Shown piece by piece: positions 22,351 through 34,186 of a stretch of DNA of 64,000 nucleotides (its first letter is position 1; every line of letters begins with the position of its first letter). Both the position numbers and the translations under genes were made by a program. Origin of the DNA: Hirsutella rhossiliensis (Eukaryota > Ascomycota > Sordariomycetes > Hypocreales > Ophiocordycipitaceae); NCBI RefSeq assembly GCF_020360975.1, contig NW_025408669.1, forward strand, positions 8,060,001 through 8,124,000, given 5' to 3'. The notes under the pieces are model-generated. The model was not told the DNA's origin and ran no database searches. It was given only the letters and a program-made list of their open reading frames with translations.

Positions 22351-22918
22351 TCTTAAGGTATATAAGCAAAAGCGGAATTTTGGGGAATTAAGGAATTACG
22401 TAAGACTACGTAATAGAGGGGAAAAAGGAGTATAAGGTAGGATTTTCAATAGAATTTATTAGTAATATATTAGTGTATAGAAGAGGTGTTAAAGTTAATA
22501 ATCCTATATCTATCTACCAGCGGACATACTGTCTTATATAGACAATTATAGCTAAACGGAAGAACCTTTCGGAACTAGATTTAGGCTGCCGTATAGCCCT
22601 AAGACTAGGGAATTCCGTGATACCTCGAGTGAATCTAGAAGTGTCTTGGTTCTACTAATATTCGTGTTTAAAGGAGGTTGGTCGTGCCGGTGTTCTTAAG
22701 AGGTCTTAGCTAGCATTCTAAGCTAGCTCTGTTCCTTCGATTCCCGATTATACGATAACCGGCAACCCGTTTAATATATAATGACATATAAAATAACGAG
22801 CGATTCTTACTCTATAGGATAAGATTTTATTTATAATTAATATACTACTTATTAGCTTATATAATCGGGAGAGTATATTATAGCTGCTTTATTTATAGTA
22901 GGAACACCGTTCCTTATA
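22351..22918 (-). repeat. LTR of element A (left; 3' LTR in element orientation)
   Basis: A 568-bp LTR beginning TCTTAAGGTATATAAGC and ending CCGTTCCTTATA on the + strand. It differs from the right copy at only about eight positions. Unlike the surrounding DNA it still holds more than twenty CA/TG dinucleotides in its central 400 bases. Confidence 0.93.
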
Positions 22919-25900
22919 GCCTCCTTAAAGAGTAGATTTATATACTCTTTACTAATTTATTTATAGTAGTATATATATAGGGTAAAACCTAATTTAGGAA
23001 AACCATTCTTATACCTTAATAGGATATATAAAAACCTATTCTTTTTAGGAAAAAATCCTTAGGTATATACTAATAGAAAAACCTATAGTAGGAAAAATCT
23101 ATAGTTATAATAATTATTTATAGGATAACCTTATATAAGGTAAAACCTATTATTACTAGGAAAATCTTAATAGATAAAAACCTAGTAAATATTTCTCTAG
23201 GAAACCTAAAAGGAAAAACCTAGTAAGGGAAAGATATAGAAAGTATAAGAAATATCTAAAACCCCTTTAATTGCTTAGGAACTTATATTAAGGATAGACC
23301 GTCTCTAAATTTATAGAGTAATCTAAGTCTTAATTCCTTTATAAAAATATTAGCTATATTATCTTCTAATTTAATATAAAAACTCTAATTTCCCTTCTCT
23401 TATACTAGTTCTAGTATAGTAATAGGCTAATCTTATATACTTAGACCTTTTATAAAATTCCGGATTTTCTGCTAATTTAATAGTAGTAGTATTATCCGTT
23501 AAAATAGGAGGTATAGTATTAAGAATCTTAATAGATAGATCCTTAGTAATATTTTTAAAAGCATATTTAAATAAACAGCTTCTTTATTTGCCTCCTAAGG
23601 CTAATATACTTTGCTTCGTAGAAAGGGCAACGGCTTTCTACTTAGAGCAAGCCTAGCTTATTATATTATTATATATATAAAAACAGTAACCGGAAAAGGA
23701 TTTTCCGTCCGTTAAATCCGACGCCTAGCTAGAGTAGGTAAAACCCTTTATATATAGATAGGTAAAAGGGATATTATAATTATATTTAATCTTTAGGCTA
23801 GGGAATTTATTTAAATATTTCTAAATTATATTTAAAGCCTTAAAATACGTCTAGTCGGGCTTAGCCGCGAATCTAGAGCAGGAAATTATAGAATATAAGA
23901 TATCTAGCCTAGTAAATAAGGCTAAGTATAATAGAGATCCTATTTCTTTTTAAAATTGCAATATATCTTTCTTAGAAGGTAATTCCTTTGCTTTTATAAG
24001 CTTAAAGCCTACTATAGCGGGTAAATTCGAAGTTCCTAAACCTTCTTTATTAAATTCCTTCAATTTATTTAAGGTGTAATTTTCTTAGGATATATATAGC
24101 TCTTTATTTTCTCGGTTTATTATAATATTTAGACCTAAGAAGCTTTTTATATCTCCTAAGATAGTAAAATCTAGGAATTTAGATAATTCTTTAAATAATC
24201 TTTCTTTTATTATAGATTTAGAGGGCCCTATTATAAGAAAGTCGTCGACGTAAATTACTAAGGCTATACTATAGTCCTTATTTATAAATACTCCTTTATC
24301 TATTAAAAGAGGAAGAAATCCGAGATTATTTAGTATAATTTTTAAATAATTATACTAGAGCTTAGGACTTTGTTTTAGGCTATATAATGCTTTCTTTAGC
24401 TTTGCTTTAATTTGACCGGTTTTATATAGGTCTAGGAATTTAGTTAATTTAATTCCTTTAGCTCTATAAGCTAATCTATATTTTAAATAATATTCTTTAA
24501 GAGCGTATTCTTCGTAGCCTATAGGAAGATCGATATATACTTTGCTATCTATATCGGTATATATAAAGGCATTTATTATATCTATCTATAAAGCTTCGAA
24601 TTCGTAGATAATAGCTAAAATAAGTAGAATTCTAATAGATTTAGGTCTAGCTATAGTCGAGAAGGTATCTAGGAAATCTAAGCTATAGATCTGCTTAAAT
24701 CCCTATATTACGAAACGGGCTTTATATTTTATTATATTATTTTAACTATCCTTCTTAATAGTATAGACCTAGCGGCCTCCTATAGCCTCCCTATCCCTAG
24801 GAGATCGGAAAATTCCTAAGTTTTATATTTAATTATCTAGCTAATTTCCTTAATTATAGCTTCTTTCTAAAATGCTACTTTAGGGCTATTTATTGCCTAT
24901 TTATAGGTCTTTAGAATTTTTAGATCCTAATTTTCTATACTAGCTAGAATTAACTCTATAAAATCGCAGTTTAGAAATAAATTAACGTTAGGGTATTCGA
25001 TATAGTTAGAATCGAACCCTTCTAGCTTCTTAGGTAATTCTACTACTATTTTACTAGTAGTAGGAATAGGATCGTTATTTAGAGACTCTTCTTTTATAGA
25101 GGGCAAGGGACTTTTATCTCTAGGTTCTCTAGTAGCTTCCTCTATAAGGATATAGCTTTCTAGCTTATCTTTATTCGGAATAGAATTAAAATTAAAGGTA
25201 TTATTACTACTAGAAATTTCTAGATTTTTTATAAATTTATTTTCTAGTATAGTAATATCTCTAAAGATAGTAATCTTTCTCTTAGTAAAATCCTAGATTT
25301 TATATGCATTTTCTAAATAGCCTACTATTATTCCCTTAAAAGCTCTATTATCTAGCTTATTTTTAGGGTCTTTATTCTTATAATATATAAGGCTTCTAAA
25401 GGTCTTAATTTTATTTAAGGTCTTAAAGGGTAGTATTATATTATCCCTCTTTTCTTTAGGACTTTTAAATCCTATCGTAGAATACGGTAATCTATTATAT
25501 AAATAGGTAGCTATTAAAACAGCTTCTCCCTATAGATATTTAGGAAGCCTAGTAGTAAATAAAAGAGCTCGTACTTTTTCTAATATAGTACGATTTATTC
25601 TTTCTATTCTACTATTAGATTCCGGCGTCCTAGGAGGACTAGAATAAGTAATCCCTTCTTTTTCGCAATAGAGCTTTATTTTATATATAAATTCTTTAGT
25701 ATTATTAGAAAATGCTTCTCTAATCCTAGTATTTTTAGGGTTATTTTCTACCCTATTTTTAAATTCTAGGAACCTATCTAGAGCTTCCCCCTTTTTTTAA
25801 GGAAGGTATATTTCTAGATATCGGGTTCCTATATCTAGGAAAGAAATATAATAGTAATATTTATTATAAGTAAGCACTTTAATTAGCCCCTAAATATCTA

Positions 25901-26488
25901 ATACTATTTTTTCTAAATAGGTATAAGACTTATACAAAGGTTGTTTATTAACCTTATTCGTTGCTTTAGCTTTAATATATATTTCGTATTGCCGTATTTT
26001 ATTTTCCTCTTTTAAAGGCATTTTTATATCCTTATTATATCTTTTTAATATTTCTAAAATCGCCCTACTATTTATATGCCCTAAGCGTAAGTGCTAAGTA
26101 TAAAAATCTATATCCTTTGCCTTTAAAGACGTAATAAGGATTAATTAGCTTTCTAATAAAGGTTCTATAAGAATATAATATAATTTATTTCTAAGAAATC
26201 CTTTAGTAAGGACCTTAGCCCTATTATCTAATAAAAGGACTTTATTTCCTCTTATTAAGATATAGGTATTATTAAAATAAGATTAGGATAGTATATTTAC
26301 CCCTAATTTAGGTATATAAAAGCAGTCTCGAAGGATATACCTTTTACTATTATACGGGAACTTAAATACTAAGTCCCCCTTTCCTTTTACTAATATAAAG
26401 GAAGCTTTCCCTAGTAAACTTTAGACTTAATTTCTTTATAGTTAATAAGGAAATTTTTATTTAATACTATATGCCTAGTAGCTCCGGT
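22919..26488 (-). pseudogene. Element A pol remnant (integrase, RT, RNase H)
   Basis: Minus-strand remnant of the Copia polyprotein. The RT catalytic block reads IYVDDFLIIG at about 24229-24258. Upstream (25400-25550) the end of the integrase core shows a KYL-stop-GEA block in which the stop replaces the conserved Trp (TGG to TAG). The tail VGYLENAYKIWDF appears near 25290-25330. RNase H should lie near 23300-23750. Stops are mostly at former Trp and Gln codons. Confidence 0.85.
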
Positions 26489-26493
26489 ATTAT
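26489..26493. repeat. Target-site duplication of element B (left), ATTAT
   Basis: ATTAT precedes the left LTR of B and recurs at 32804-32808 directly after the right LTR. Confidence 0.85.
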
Positions 26494-26970
26494 TCTCGCG
26501 AAGAGAGATATAAGAAGTGCATATAAAATATATAAAGGTAAAATTAGAAGTAAGGGGTTAGATAGGCAAGGCAGAGAGATTTAATTCTTACGGGAGCAGT
26601 AATAAAGGTAGGGGAGTAATTATTATATTGCCTTAATTATCCTTCTTTCCTATATCTAACGCCCCTCTTTATACCCGTCTAGTATCTCGATTAATAAAGA
26701 AGATCCTACTTAAAGAAGCTACTAATATCCTTTTAACTACCGAGCTTTTTACTGGTTTTTCCCCTCCTTTCTAGCCGTTGCCGGCATATCCGTCTTATCT
26801 TTCGCTACCTCTATAGGAAGCTATCGCTACTTCTGCTTCCCTTCTTACCCCTACCCTCCTCTCTGCACCTTCTTTTAGCTCCTTCCTTAAAACCTGTTTT
26901 TTAGCTTCCTAGGTCCCTCGTACTAAGGGATATCTATAAGAACTACGAAATTAGGCCACGCTTCGCGACA
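26494..26970 (-). repeat. LTR of element B (left; 3' LTR in element orientation)
   Basis: 477 bp, from TCTCGCGAAG to CTTCGCGACA on the + strand, giving near-perfect 10-bp terminal inverted repeats. In element orientation it begins with the canonical TG. Identical length to the right LTR. Confidence 0.93.
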
Positions 26971-29900
26971 CACCCCCTTAGCTATAGCCTGCCCTTATAA
27001 AAAGGGTAAAGCTAAATACCTAGGCCGGTAAGCGTATAGAGGAGGTTTTAGTCTATACTTATCCCCTACTCGAGAAATCCGGGTTTTAGCCTAGGCTCTT
27101 TTAGACCTACTTTAAAAGGGGCCTTAAGGAGGAAATTAAGTCCTATAAGAAAGGCGGGCTCTAAGGATAAGTCCCTAAAAAGGGGGCCTTTAAGAAGAAT
27201 AAGTCCTAATTAAGCTAGGGGCCCTCCTCTAGGATAAGTCCTAATTCCTCTCTTTAGCTATAGACGTCTCCTTCCTCCTACGTGCTATTAGCTCCTCTCG
27301 GAGACTCTTAAGGCGGGCTTCTAAGGATAGCTTCTCTCGAACGTCTTCTAGCCTAATTTACTATAAAAAGACAGCTAGCTTCTACTTCGGTAGGGGCTTT
27401 ATAAGACCGTCGGCTTTTATCGATGCCGTTAGAACCTAATAGACGGAAATAAGTCCCCTTTAGACCTCTTAACGTAACTAATACTAGTAGATATCGATAT
27501 ACTATAGCTAGGTCGATAGCTTGCTATTTTCCTCTATAAGAATCCGTATAGTCTATATATTATCGCATTCTATAGCTAATAGGGACGGAATTTATAGTCG
27601 TAAAGATATTAGTAGCCGGCTAAGGAAAATCGCTTCTTTTAACGCTTCTAAAAGAGCTAATAGCTCTGCCTCCGTACTTAAAGTTATAACGGTAGCTTAT
27701 TTCGAAGCTCTCTAAGTAATAGTTCCTTTAAAAAGGGATATAATATACCCCTATAAGCTCTTTCTATTTAATAAATTGTCTATAAAGGACGAATCGCTTA
27801 AATAAAAGAAGATTTCGGTAGCTTATTTCCTTCCCTGCCCTCCTAGGCGTAGACTATATAATCTCGTTAAATAAAGATAAAGGATAGCTCTATCTACTAC
27901 TTCTTAATGCCTAGGGCTAGGATTCTAGTTATGCTTAGCTAGCCGGGAGACCGTAAAAGAGATATCCGGTTTAGTAGAAATAGCTAAAAAAAGCAGGGAG
28001 CCTACCTTTTATTAATATTAGTGTTTCTCTTACTCCCTAGCTTAAAAGGATGGATTAGGTAAAAGCTCTTTATCTAATATAGGTATAGAGGGAAGCTTCT
28101 TATCGAGGGAATTAGGGAGGAATTTATAAGCGACCTTATCGATATAGGCGTCTTAGGTAAGCTAGATAGTCTATTAGGACCTATTCCGAAGGATTCGTAT
28201 CCCTAAGAACCACTTTAGCTCCCTTAGCCTAGTTATCTTATACCTTTATTATAGGCCTTATATAGCCTCCCTAGTAGTAGCTTCTTCCTCTTTTAGGTAG
28301 GCCTAGATAATATCGTCGACGTAAAAGAAGACCGTGATTTTACCCTTCTATATTATATATGGTTCCTAAGGGACTTTTATAAAGCCTAGGGCTTCGAGGG
28401 AACCTATTAAATGCTATTACTAAAGAAGGGGTAATATTCGTAGTCTATATAGAGCTTTCCTAAGCCGTAGAACCTTTCCTAGTTATTAGAAACTAGGAGG
28501 AAGTCGTATATAGATAACTTCTTCTTCCTTAAGAGGGCAGTTAATAAAGGCGTTAACTATATCTATCTAATTAAGCTCGAGGTCGAATTCTACTACTATA
28601 GCTATAAGGGTCTAAAAAGACATCCCTACTAGGGTAGTCGCCTTAATAGGTAGATCCCCCTTTTCCTATTAATTCCTATAGATAACTAGCTAGGCTTTAT
28701 ACTTTTAAAGGAAGCTATATTTATTAGTCTTATAGATAAAGACCTACTTATAGCTAAGGACCTATTTTCCTCTTACCTTTTCCTTAAGGACCTCTTTAAA
28801 AGACCCTATCTCTTCGTATAAGGCTAGGTAGTCTTTCTAGGCCTAGAAAAACTAGTCTCTAAAGGGGTGTTTTTCTAGCTGCTTCTAGTTTGCTAGTAGG
28901 TCTAGGAGGTCTCTTTTATATACCTTCCTTGCTAATAGCTATAGCTTAAAGAGCCGGCCTACTATAAACGCTCTATAGGAACCGTCTTTTATTAGCGTTA
29001 GGTAGAAGTCGGAAAAACGATCGAAATAAGGGAGAGGTTAGTCTTCTTTTATATCGGGCCCTATACCTTCCTTTGCTTCTTAAAGCAGGGATAAAAAGGC
29101 AGCCGGATAATCCTTCGAGAGAGGTGCCTTTCCTACCCCCTTAGGGGCCGAGATAGGAAGACTAACTAAAAAAGCTGCTTCTAGATCTTCTTCTTATTCT
29201 ATAAGAGGAGGCGTAGGGAGGTAGGCGTATTCTAGCTCTACTACTTTCCTATAGTCTCCTTCTTCGTCTAGATTATCTAATCTAGCAGCTTCCTCTTCTT
29301 CTTCTTTAAAGTCGGCGTTATCCTTAACTACTTCGACGTTAGTTTCTTCTTCTATTTCCTTGTCTAGGGCCTCTTCTTAAGACTATTAGGAAGGGGGAAT
29401 TTAGATCTTTTAAATTAGCTAACGTTAAGAAAGTAAGAGGGGCTATTAATCCCTCTTTCCGTCGAAGAAGCTAGATTCGTCGAAAATTATATCCCTAGTC
29501 GAAATAACCTTCTATAAAAGAGGAATCTAGATCCGGAAGATATTTATAGAATTATACCCGATAAGGTAACTAATAAAGGCTCTTAGATTAAGCTTTCTTT
29601 TCTTCTTCCTTTTTAGCTATATATCGGCAGTTATTATATATACCTTGCAGCCGTAGGTATAAAGGTAGGCTAGCGAGGCCCTCTTCTTCGTAAAGAGCTT
29701 AAAGGGGGATTTCTAGTCTATTCCTTAAGTAGTCCCTCTAGGGGTCCGGTTCTAAAGGTAATAGGCGGTCTTAACGACTTCCCTCTAAAGGTCGTATAGA
29801 AGCCTTATAGTAAGTCTTATTATATAGGCCCTTTCTATTATAGCACCCCTTAATCTTTCTGCCCCTCCGTTCTAGGCCTAGGTATTCGGTGCTAATAGGA

Positions 29901-32326
29901 GGGGTAAAATGCCCCCTTTTCGAAGCTAATTTAAGATATCCTTCGTAAATAGCTCTCCGTTAGACCGTATCTTCTTTACCTCGTAGCTAAAGTAGGATTT
30001 CATCTAGTTAACGAAGTCCCGGAGGCAGACTAGTTATACTTACTTAGGTAGGTCTATAAGAAATAGGAAAACCATCCCTAAAAAGCGTCTATAAAAACAT
30101 TACCCTAACGAAGCTTTCTTAGTCCCTAGAGACGTCGGTCTAATCGACCTAAATTTCCTTATACGGCTAGTCCGGCCGTATTAGGGTCCGTCTAGAAATT
30201 CGTCTCCTAGTCTTTCCTTAGCCGTAGTATTCGCATTTAACGGTCTTTAGGCCCCTTATTCGTACGCCCTATTATTAGCCTAGCTTATATAAAGCTAGGG
30301 GGCCTAGGTAACTAAGTCGTGCGTGCTAAAGAAGACCGTCTCCTTAGGCTACCGGAAGAGGGTCCTTTAAACCTACCCTCCTTTAAGTAAGGAAAGCTAA
30401 CTTCTCGAGAGATTCCTTCCTAAGGATAGGTCGGAATTTAAGAATAAATTAACCGAATTTCTCCTCGATAAGCCTAATAGTTTAATTCTTCTAGACTAGC
30501 CTCGTAGGCTTAGACGTTATATCCTAGAAGATTCCTTCCTCTTAAAGAAGGCGGAAGGAAATTAGGCTCGTTAAAAATCGAGGGCAAAAAGCTACCCTTT
30601 TTCTTCGAAGAATTTATATAGATCCGTTAGGTAATTTTATCGTAAAATTCACCCTTCTATATCCCTCTATCCGTATAGTTAATTCCCTAGTAATAAGGTA
30701 TTCCCTCTAGGCCTTCTTAAAGGACCGGAATTATAAGAGTATATTATAAATATCGAGGGAAGCACTAGAGTTAAGGATAGCTGATTTTCGTAGGGGATAA
30801 TCGGAGCGCTATAACGGTTAGTCTTAGCCTTATTAATCTATAGGGAAGACGAAGGCCGGATTTACTATACTAACGATTTTTCCTCGAATTTACGGCTTAA
30901 ATAAGGGCAGCGGCGTTATTAGTTGCTATTTCTTAGTAACCCGAATCTCGTCTATCTTCTTCTATAATAAGGGATCCTCCTTAAGAGACTATTATATCGT
31001 TTCTTATAGCCTCTTTAAAGGGTTAAATCCTTTAGGTCGGTTTTCCTCGAAGACCTACTAGTATTATAATAACCGATGGCCTAGGGATTTATAGGCTAGG
31101 CAGCCGTTTCGCCTAGTCTTTCGTTTCTTCGAGGAATCCTTATCTTAATCCGGAAGGTCTGCTTAAAAACCTCCCCTTTTTACCCCTTATTGCTAATTTT
31201 AACGAAGAGGTTCGATTTTAACTAGTTCCTTAATTTTTCGACTAATAGACTAAAAGGTCTATTAAGGGACTAGTCGGGCCGGTCTAACTAACGGGACCGG
31301 GGCCGGGCCCGGAGTAAGAGGCGGAGCTGGGACCGGGGCAGCCGTTAAAGACGGGGTTAAGGCTCTTAAGGGAGGAGGAGCCGAAGGAGCAACAGCCGTA
31401 GCAGCAGTAGCGGGAGCCGTAGCAATAGGGGCTGCAGCAGCTATAGGGGCAGTAGGTCGAGCCGTCTAGGTCGAGTGCTAGCTACGAAGGAATAAGACTG
31501 CTTGCTATTATACTCTAGTAGCCTCTTTATCTAGTTCCTAGCTAGCCTCTCGAAAGATAGTTAAGTAACCGTTACTAATAGGCTTTATTAGTAGAGATAT
31601 ATCCCGTAGCTACTAGCCGGAAAGAGCTTCTATAAGAAAGTATTAGTTAGCTTCCTTAAGGATTTCTTCTTACTTAGCTAGCTATAAAGAAGCTAGTAGG
31701 TTCCTAGTAGAAAAAGCTCCTAAGTAGGCCGTATAGGTCTTCTTAATACGGTTAGTTATATATCCCCTTAAGGGAGCTATTAAGGTCTCGAGCTTTAAAA
31801 GCTACTACCTAGGAGTCTCTTCCTCTCGAAGAGTAATTAGCTTTACGGTACTAACGGATTCCGTTATTACCGTGCGTACGGCAGTTAGTAGCTTCGTCTC
31901 GTAAAGGTATTCCTTACGGTAACTCTCGTAGTTACCTAAGGTAGCAGAAAAAGCTCTTTACTATACGGAGGTTAGCTCGGAGAAGAGGGATGCTCCCTCT
32001 ATAAATTCCGTTGCCCTAGGACAAAGAAGGGGCTCGAGAGGGTCCTACTTATTAGAGAAGACTAAATTATAGATAGTTCTATCTATACGAGCCCGTAGCT
32101 CCTTTACCTACTTATCCTAATCTTAGGGCTCTATAAGAATCGTCCTATAGACCGTAGGGACGGTAGAGGAGTCGATTTTCGTTATTATTACGGGGAAAGG
32201 TAGAAAAGTCGGTTAAAATCGGCTTTTTTAGTAAGAGGGGTAAAAGGAAGCTATAAGGGATATAAGAAAGGTGCCTTTTATAGCAGCTAGAAGGTATAGG
32301 AATTCTATTCCTCCTAGGCTTATAAC
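26971..32326 (-). pseudogene. Element B gag-pol remnant
   Basis: Minus-strand polyprotein remnant. The RT box FFYVDDIIWAY covers about 28298-28330, and the RNase H region lies around 27450-27800. Integrase sequence at about 29800-30250 corresponds to the better preserved DDE blocks of element C. A GC-rich Ala/Pro/Gly-coding patch (31290-31470) keeps many CA dinucleotides. A short + strand open frame at 27521-27715 is an antisense shadow of RNase H. Confidence 0.85.
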
Positions 32327-32803
32327 TCTCGTAAAGAGAGATACGAGAAGTATATATAAAATATATAAAGGTAAAATTAAAAGTAAGGGATTGGATAGGC
32401 AGGGCAAAGAGATTTAATTCTTATAGGAGCAGTAATAAAGGTAAGGGAGTGATTATTATATTGCCTTAATTGTCCTTCTTTCCTCTATCTAACGCCCCTC
32501 TTTCTACCCGTCTAGTATCTCGATTAATAAAGAAGATCCTACTTAAAGAAGCTACTAATATCTTTTCGACTACCGAGCTTTTTGCCGGTTTTTCCCCTCC
32601 TTTCTAGCCGTTGCTAGTATATCCGTCTTATCTTTCGCTACCTCTATAGGAAGCTATCGCTACTTTTGCTTCCCCTCTTACCCCTACCCTCCTCTTTATA
32701 CCTTCTTTTAGCTCCTTCCTTAAAACCTGTTTTTTAGCTTCCTAGGTCCCTTATACTAAGGGATATCTCCGAGAACTATAAAATTAGGCCACGCTTCGCG
32801 ATA
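32327..32803 (-). repeat. LTR of element B (right; 5' LTR in element orientation)
   Basis: 477 bp, TCTCGTAAAG to CTTCGCGATA on the + strand. Differences from the left copy are mainly C/T and G/A, including the terminal CA changed to TA. Confidence 0.93.
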
Positions 32804-32808
32804 ATTAT
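32804..32808. repeat. Target-site duplication of element B (right), ATTAT
   Basis: Matches 26489-26493; marks the end of the nested insertion and the resumption of element A. Confidence 0.85.
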
Positions 32809-33613
32809 AAATAAAATTAAAGATCCTTTTATTCTTATAACTAGGAAATCCTCCTTTTCTTACCTTTAAAACTAATTCCTTTATTCTAGGAATCGAGGCT
32901 TCTAAAGGTCTTAAAAGAGAGTCTTTACTAGCTTTTACTATAGGGGTATTTATAGAGGTTAAAATTACTTCTAAATCCTTAGACGTTTATATAGGGGTCG
33001 GAGCCCTAGAAAGGTCTATAAGGTCGATATCTAGGTCTATATTTTCTTACGAAGCTATATTTAAGACCTTATTACTATCGTCCGAATCGGACTCTAGCTC
33101 TATAATTCGAGCCTTCCTTCTTTTATTAGTAGTAGAAATACTATTAAAAGGGGATTTCTTCCTAAAAGAAGAAGATAAAGAAGAAGATTTTCTCTTCTTA
33201 GAAATTCGAGTCCTATCGTCCTTTTTTCCTTTATTTAAAACCTAATAAGCAGGAGCCTTATTCGGGTATAATTTATAGCAATTTACTATAAAATGCCTTA
33301 GCTTTTTATATTCCTTATAATAAGGAGTCTCTATAGAATTTCTATGGGATTTCTAAGGCTTCCTTTATATTAGGAAGGCTTTCTCCGAAGATTTATCTAT
33401 ATCCTTTATTCTTCTAGCTTCGTTTAAAAGACTAGCTGTTAGGGATTCGAGGGTAAACGCTATAGAATTATGCCTAAGGCTCTATATAATATTTATAATA
33501 TAGCTTCTAAAAGGGGGACTTTTAAAAGGAATTTTAATCGGGTATTTCGATAAGGAACTTTAATGGTATAAGTTGATTTCCTAGCTTAAAAGGAGTAAGC
33601 TAGGCTTATAACC
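32809..33613 (-). pseudogene. Element A gag remnant with zinc knuckle
   Basis: The part of element A upstream (in element orientation) of the B insertion. At about 33265-33340 the minus strand reads a degraded CCHC nucleocapsid knuckle: the pattern Y-x2-Y-x4-H-x4-C, where the first two Cys codons (TGC/TGT) became Tyr codons, as TG to TA mutation predicts. The Ser/Lys/Arg-rich stretch that follows is typical of this part of Copia polyproteins. Confidence 0.75.
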
Positions 33614-34181
33614 TCTTAAGGTATATAAGCAAAAGCGGAATTTTAGGAAATTAAGGAATTACGTAAGACTATATAATAGAGGGGAAGAAGGAGTATAAGG
33701 TAGGATTTTCAATAGAATTTATTAGTAATATATTAGTGTATAGAAGAGGTGTTAAAGTTAATAATCCTATATCTATCTACCAGCGGACATACTGTCTTAT
33801 ATAGACAATTATAGCTAAACGGAAGAACCTTTCGGAACTAGATTTAGGCTGCCGTATAGCCCTAAGACTAGGGAATTCCGTGATACCTCGAGTGAATCTA
33901 GAAGTGTCTTGGTTCTACTAATATTCGTGTTTAAAGGAGGTTGGTCGTGCCGGTGTTCTTAAGAGGTCTTAGCTAGCATTCTAAGCTAGCTCTGTTCCTT
34001 CGATTCCCGATTATACGATAACCGGCAACCCGTTTAATATATAATGACATATAAAATAACGAGCGATTCTTACTATATAGGATAAGATTTTATCTATAAC
34101 TAATATACTACTTATTAGCTTATATAATCGGGAGAGTATATTATAGCTGCTTTATTTATAGTAGGAACACCGTTCCTTATA
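33614..34181 (-). repeat. LTR of element A (right; 5' LTR in element orientation)
   Basis: 568 bp, same ends as 22351-22918, with about eight differences. CA/TG-rich core preserved in both copies. Confidence 0.93.
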
Positions 34182-34186
34182 TAAGT
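34182..34186. repeat. Target-site duplication of element A (right), TAAGT
   Basis: Pairs with 22346-22350. Confidence 0.85.

Larger units (their letters stand above)
26494..32803 (-). mobile_element. Element B: Copia LTR retrotransposon nested in element A
   Basis: A 6310-bp element with 477-bp LTRs and an ATTAT TSD, inserted into the coding part of element A between gag and integrase, so B is younger than A. Reading leftward: gag with an Ala/Pro-rich segment, integrase, RT (FFYVDDI at 28310-28330), RNase H (about 27450-27800). Element C at 55825-62180 is the same family in the opposite orientation. Frames are broken throughout by TAA/TAG. Confidence 0.93.
22351..34181 (-). mobile_element. 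Element A: Copia (Ty1-type) LTR retrotransposon, split by element B
   Basis: Bounded by 568-bp LTRs and a TAAGT TSD. Subtracting nested element B leaves ~5.5 kb, normal for Copia. Reading leftward, the order is gag zinc knuckle (~33265-33340), integrase region (~25400-26050), reverse transcriptase with YVDD (24241-24255), and RNase H toward the left LTR. The order integrase before RT defines Copia. RIP has broken the frames, but less completely than in element D; some CA and TG remain internally. It is not capable of autonomous movement. Confidence 0.92.

Noticed and set aside
27521..27715. 64-codon + strand open frame
   Set aside because: Starts at TTG and is antisense to element B RNase H; a chance survivor in RIP-mutated DNA.
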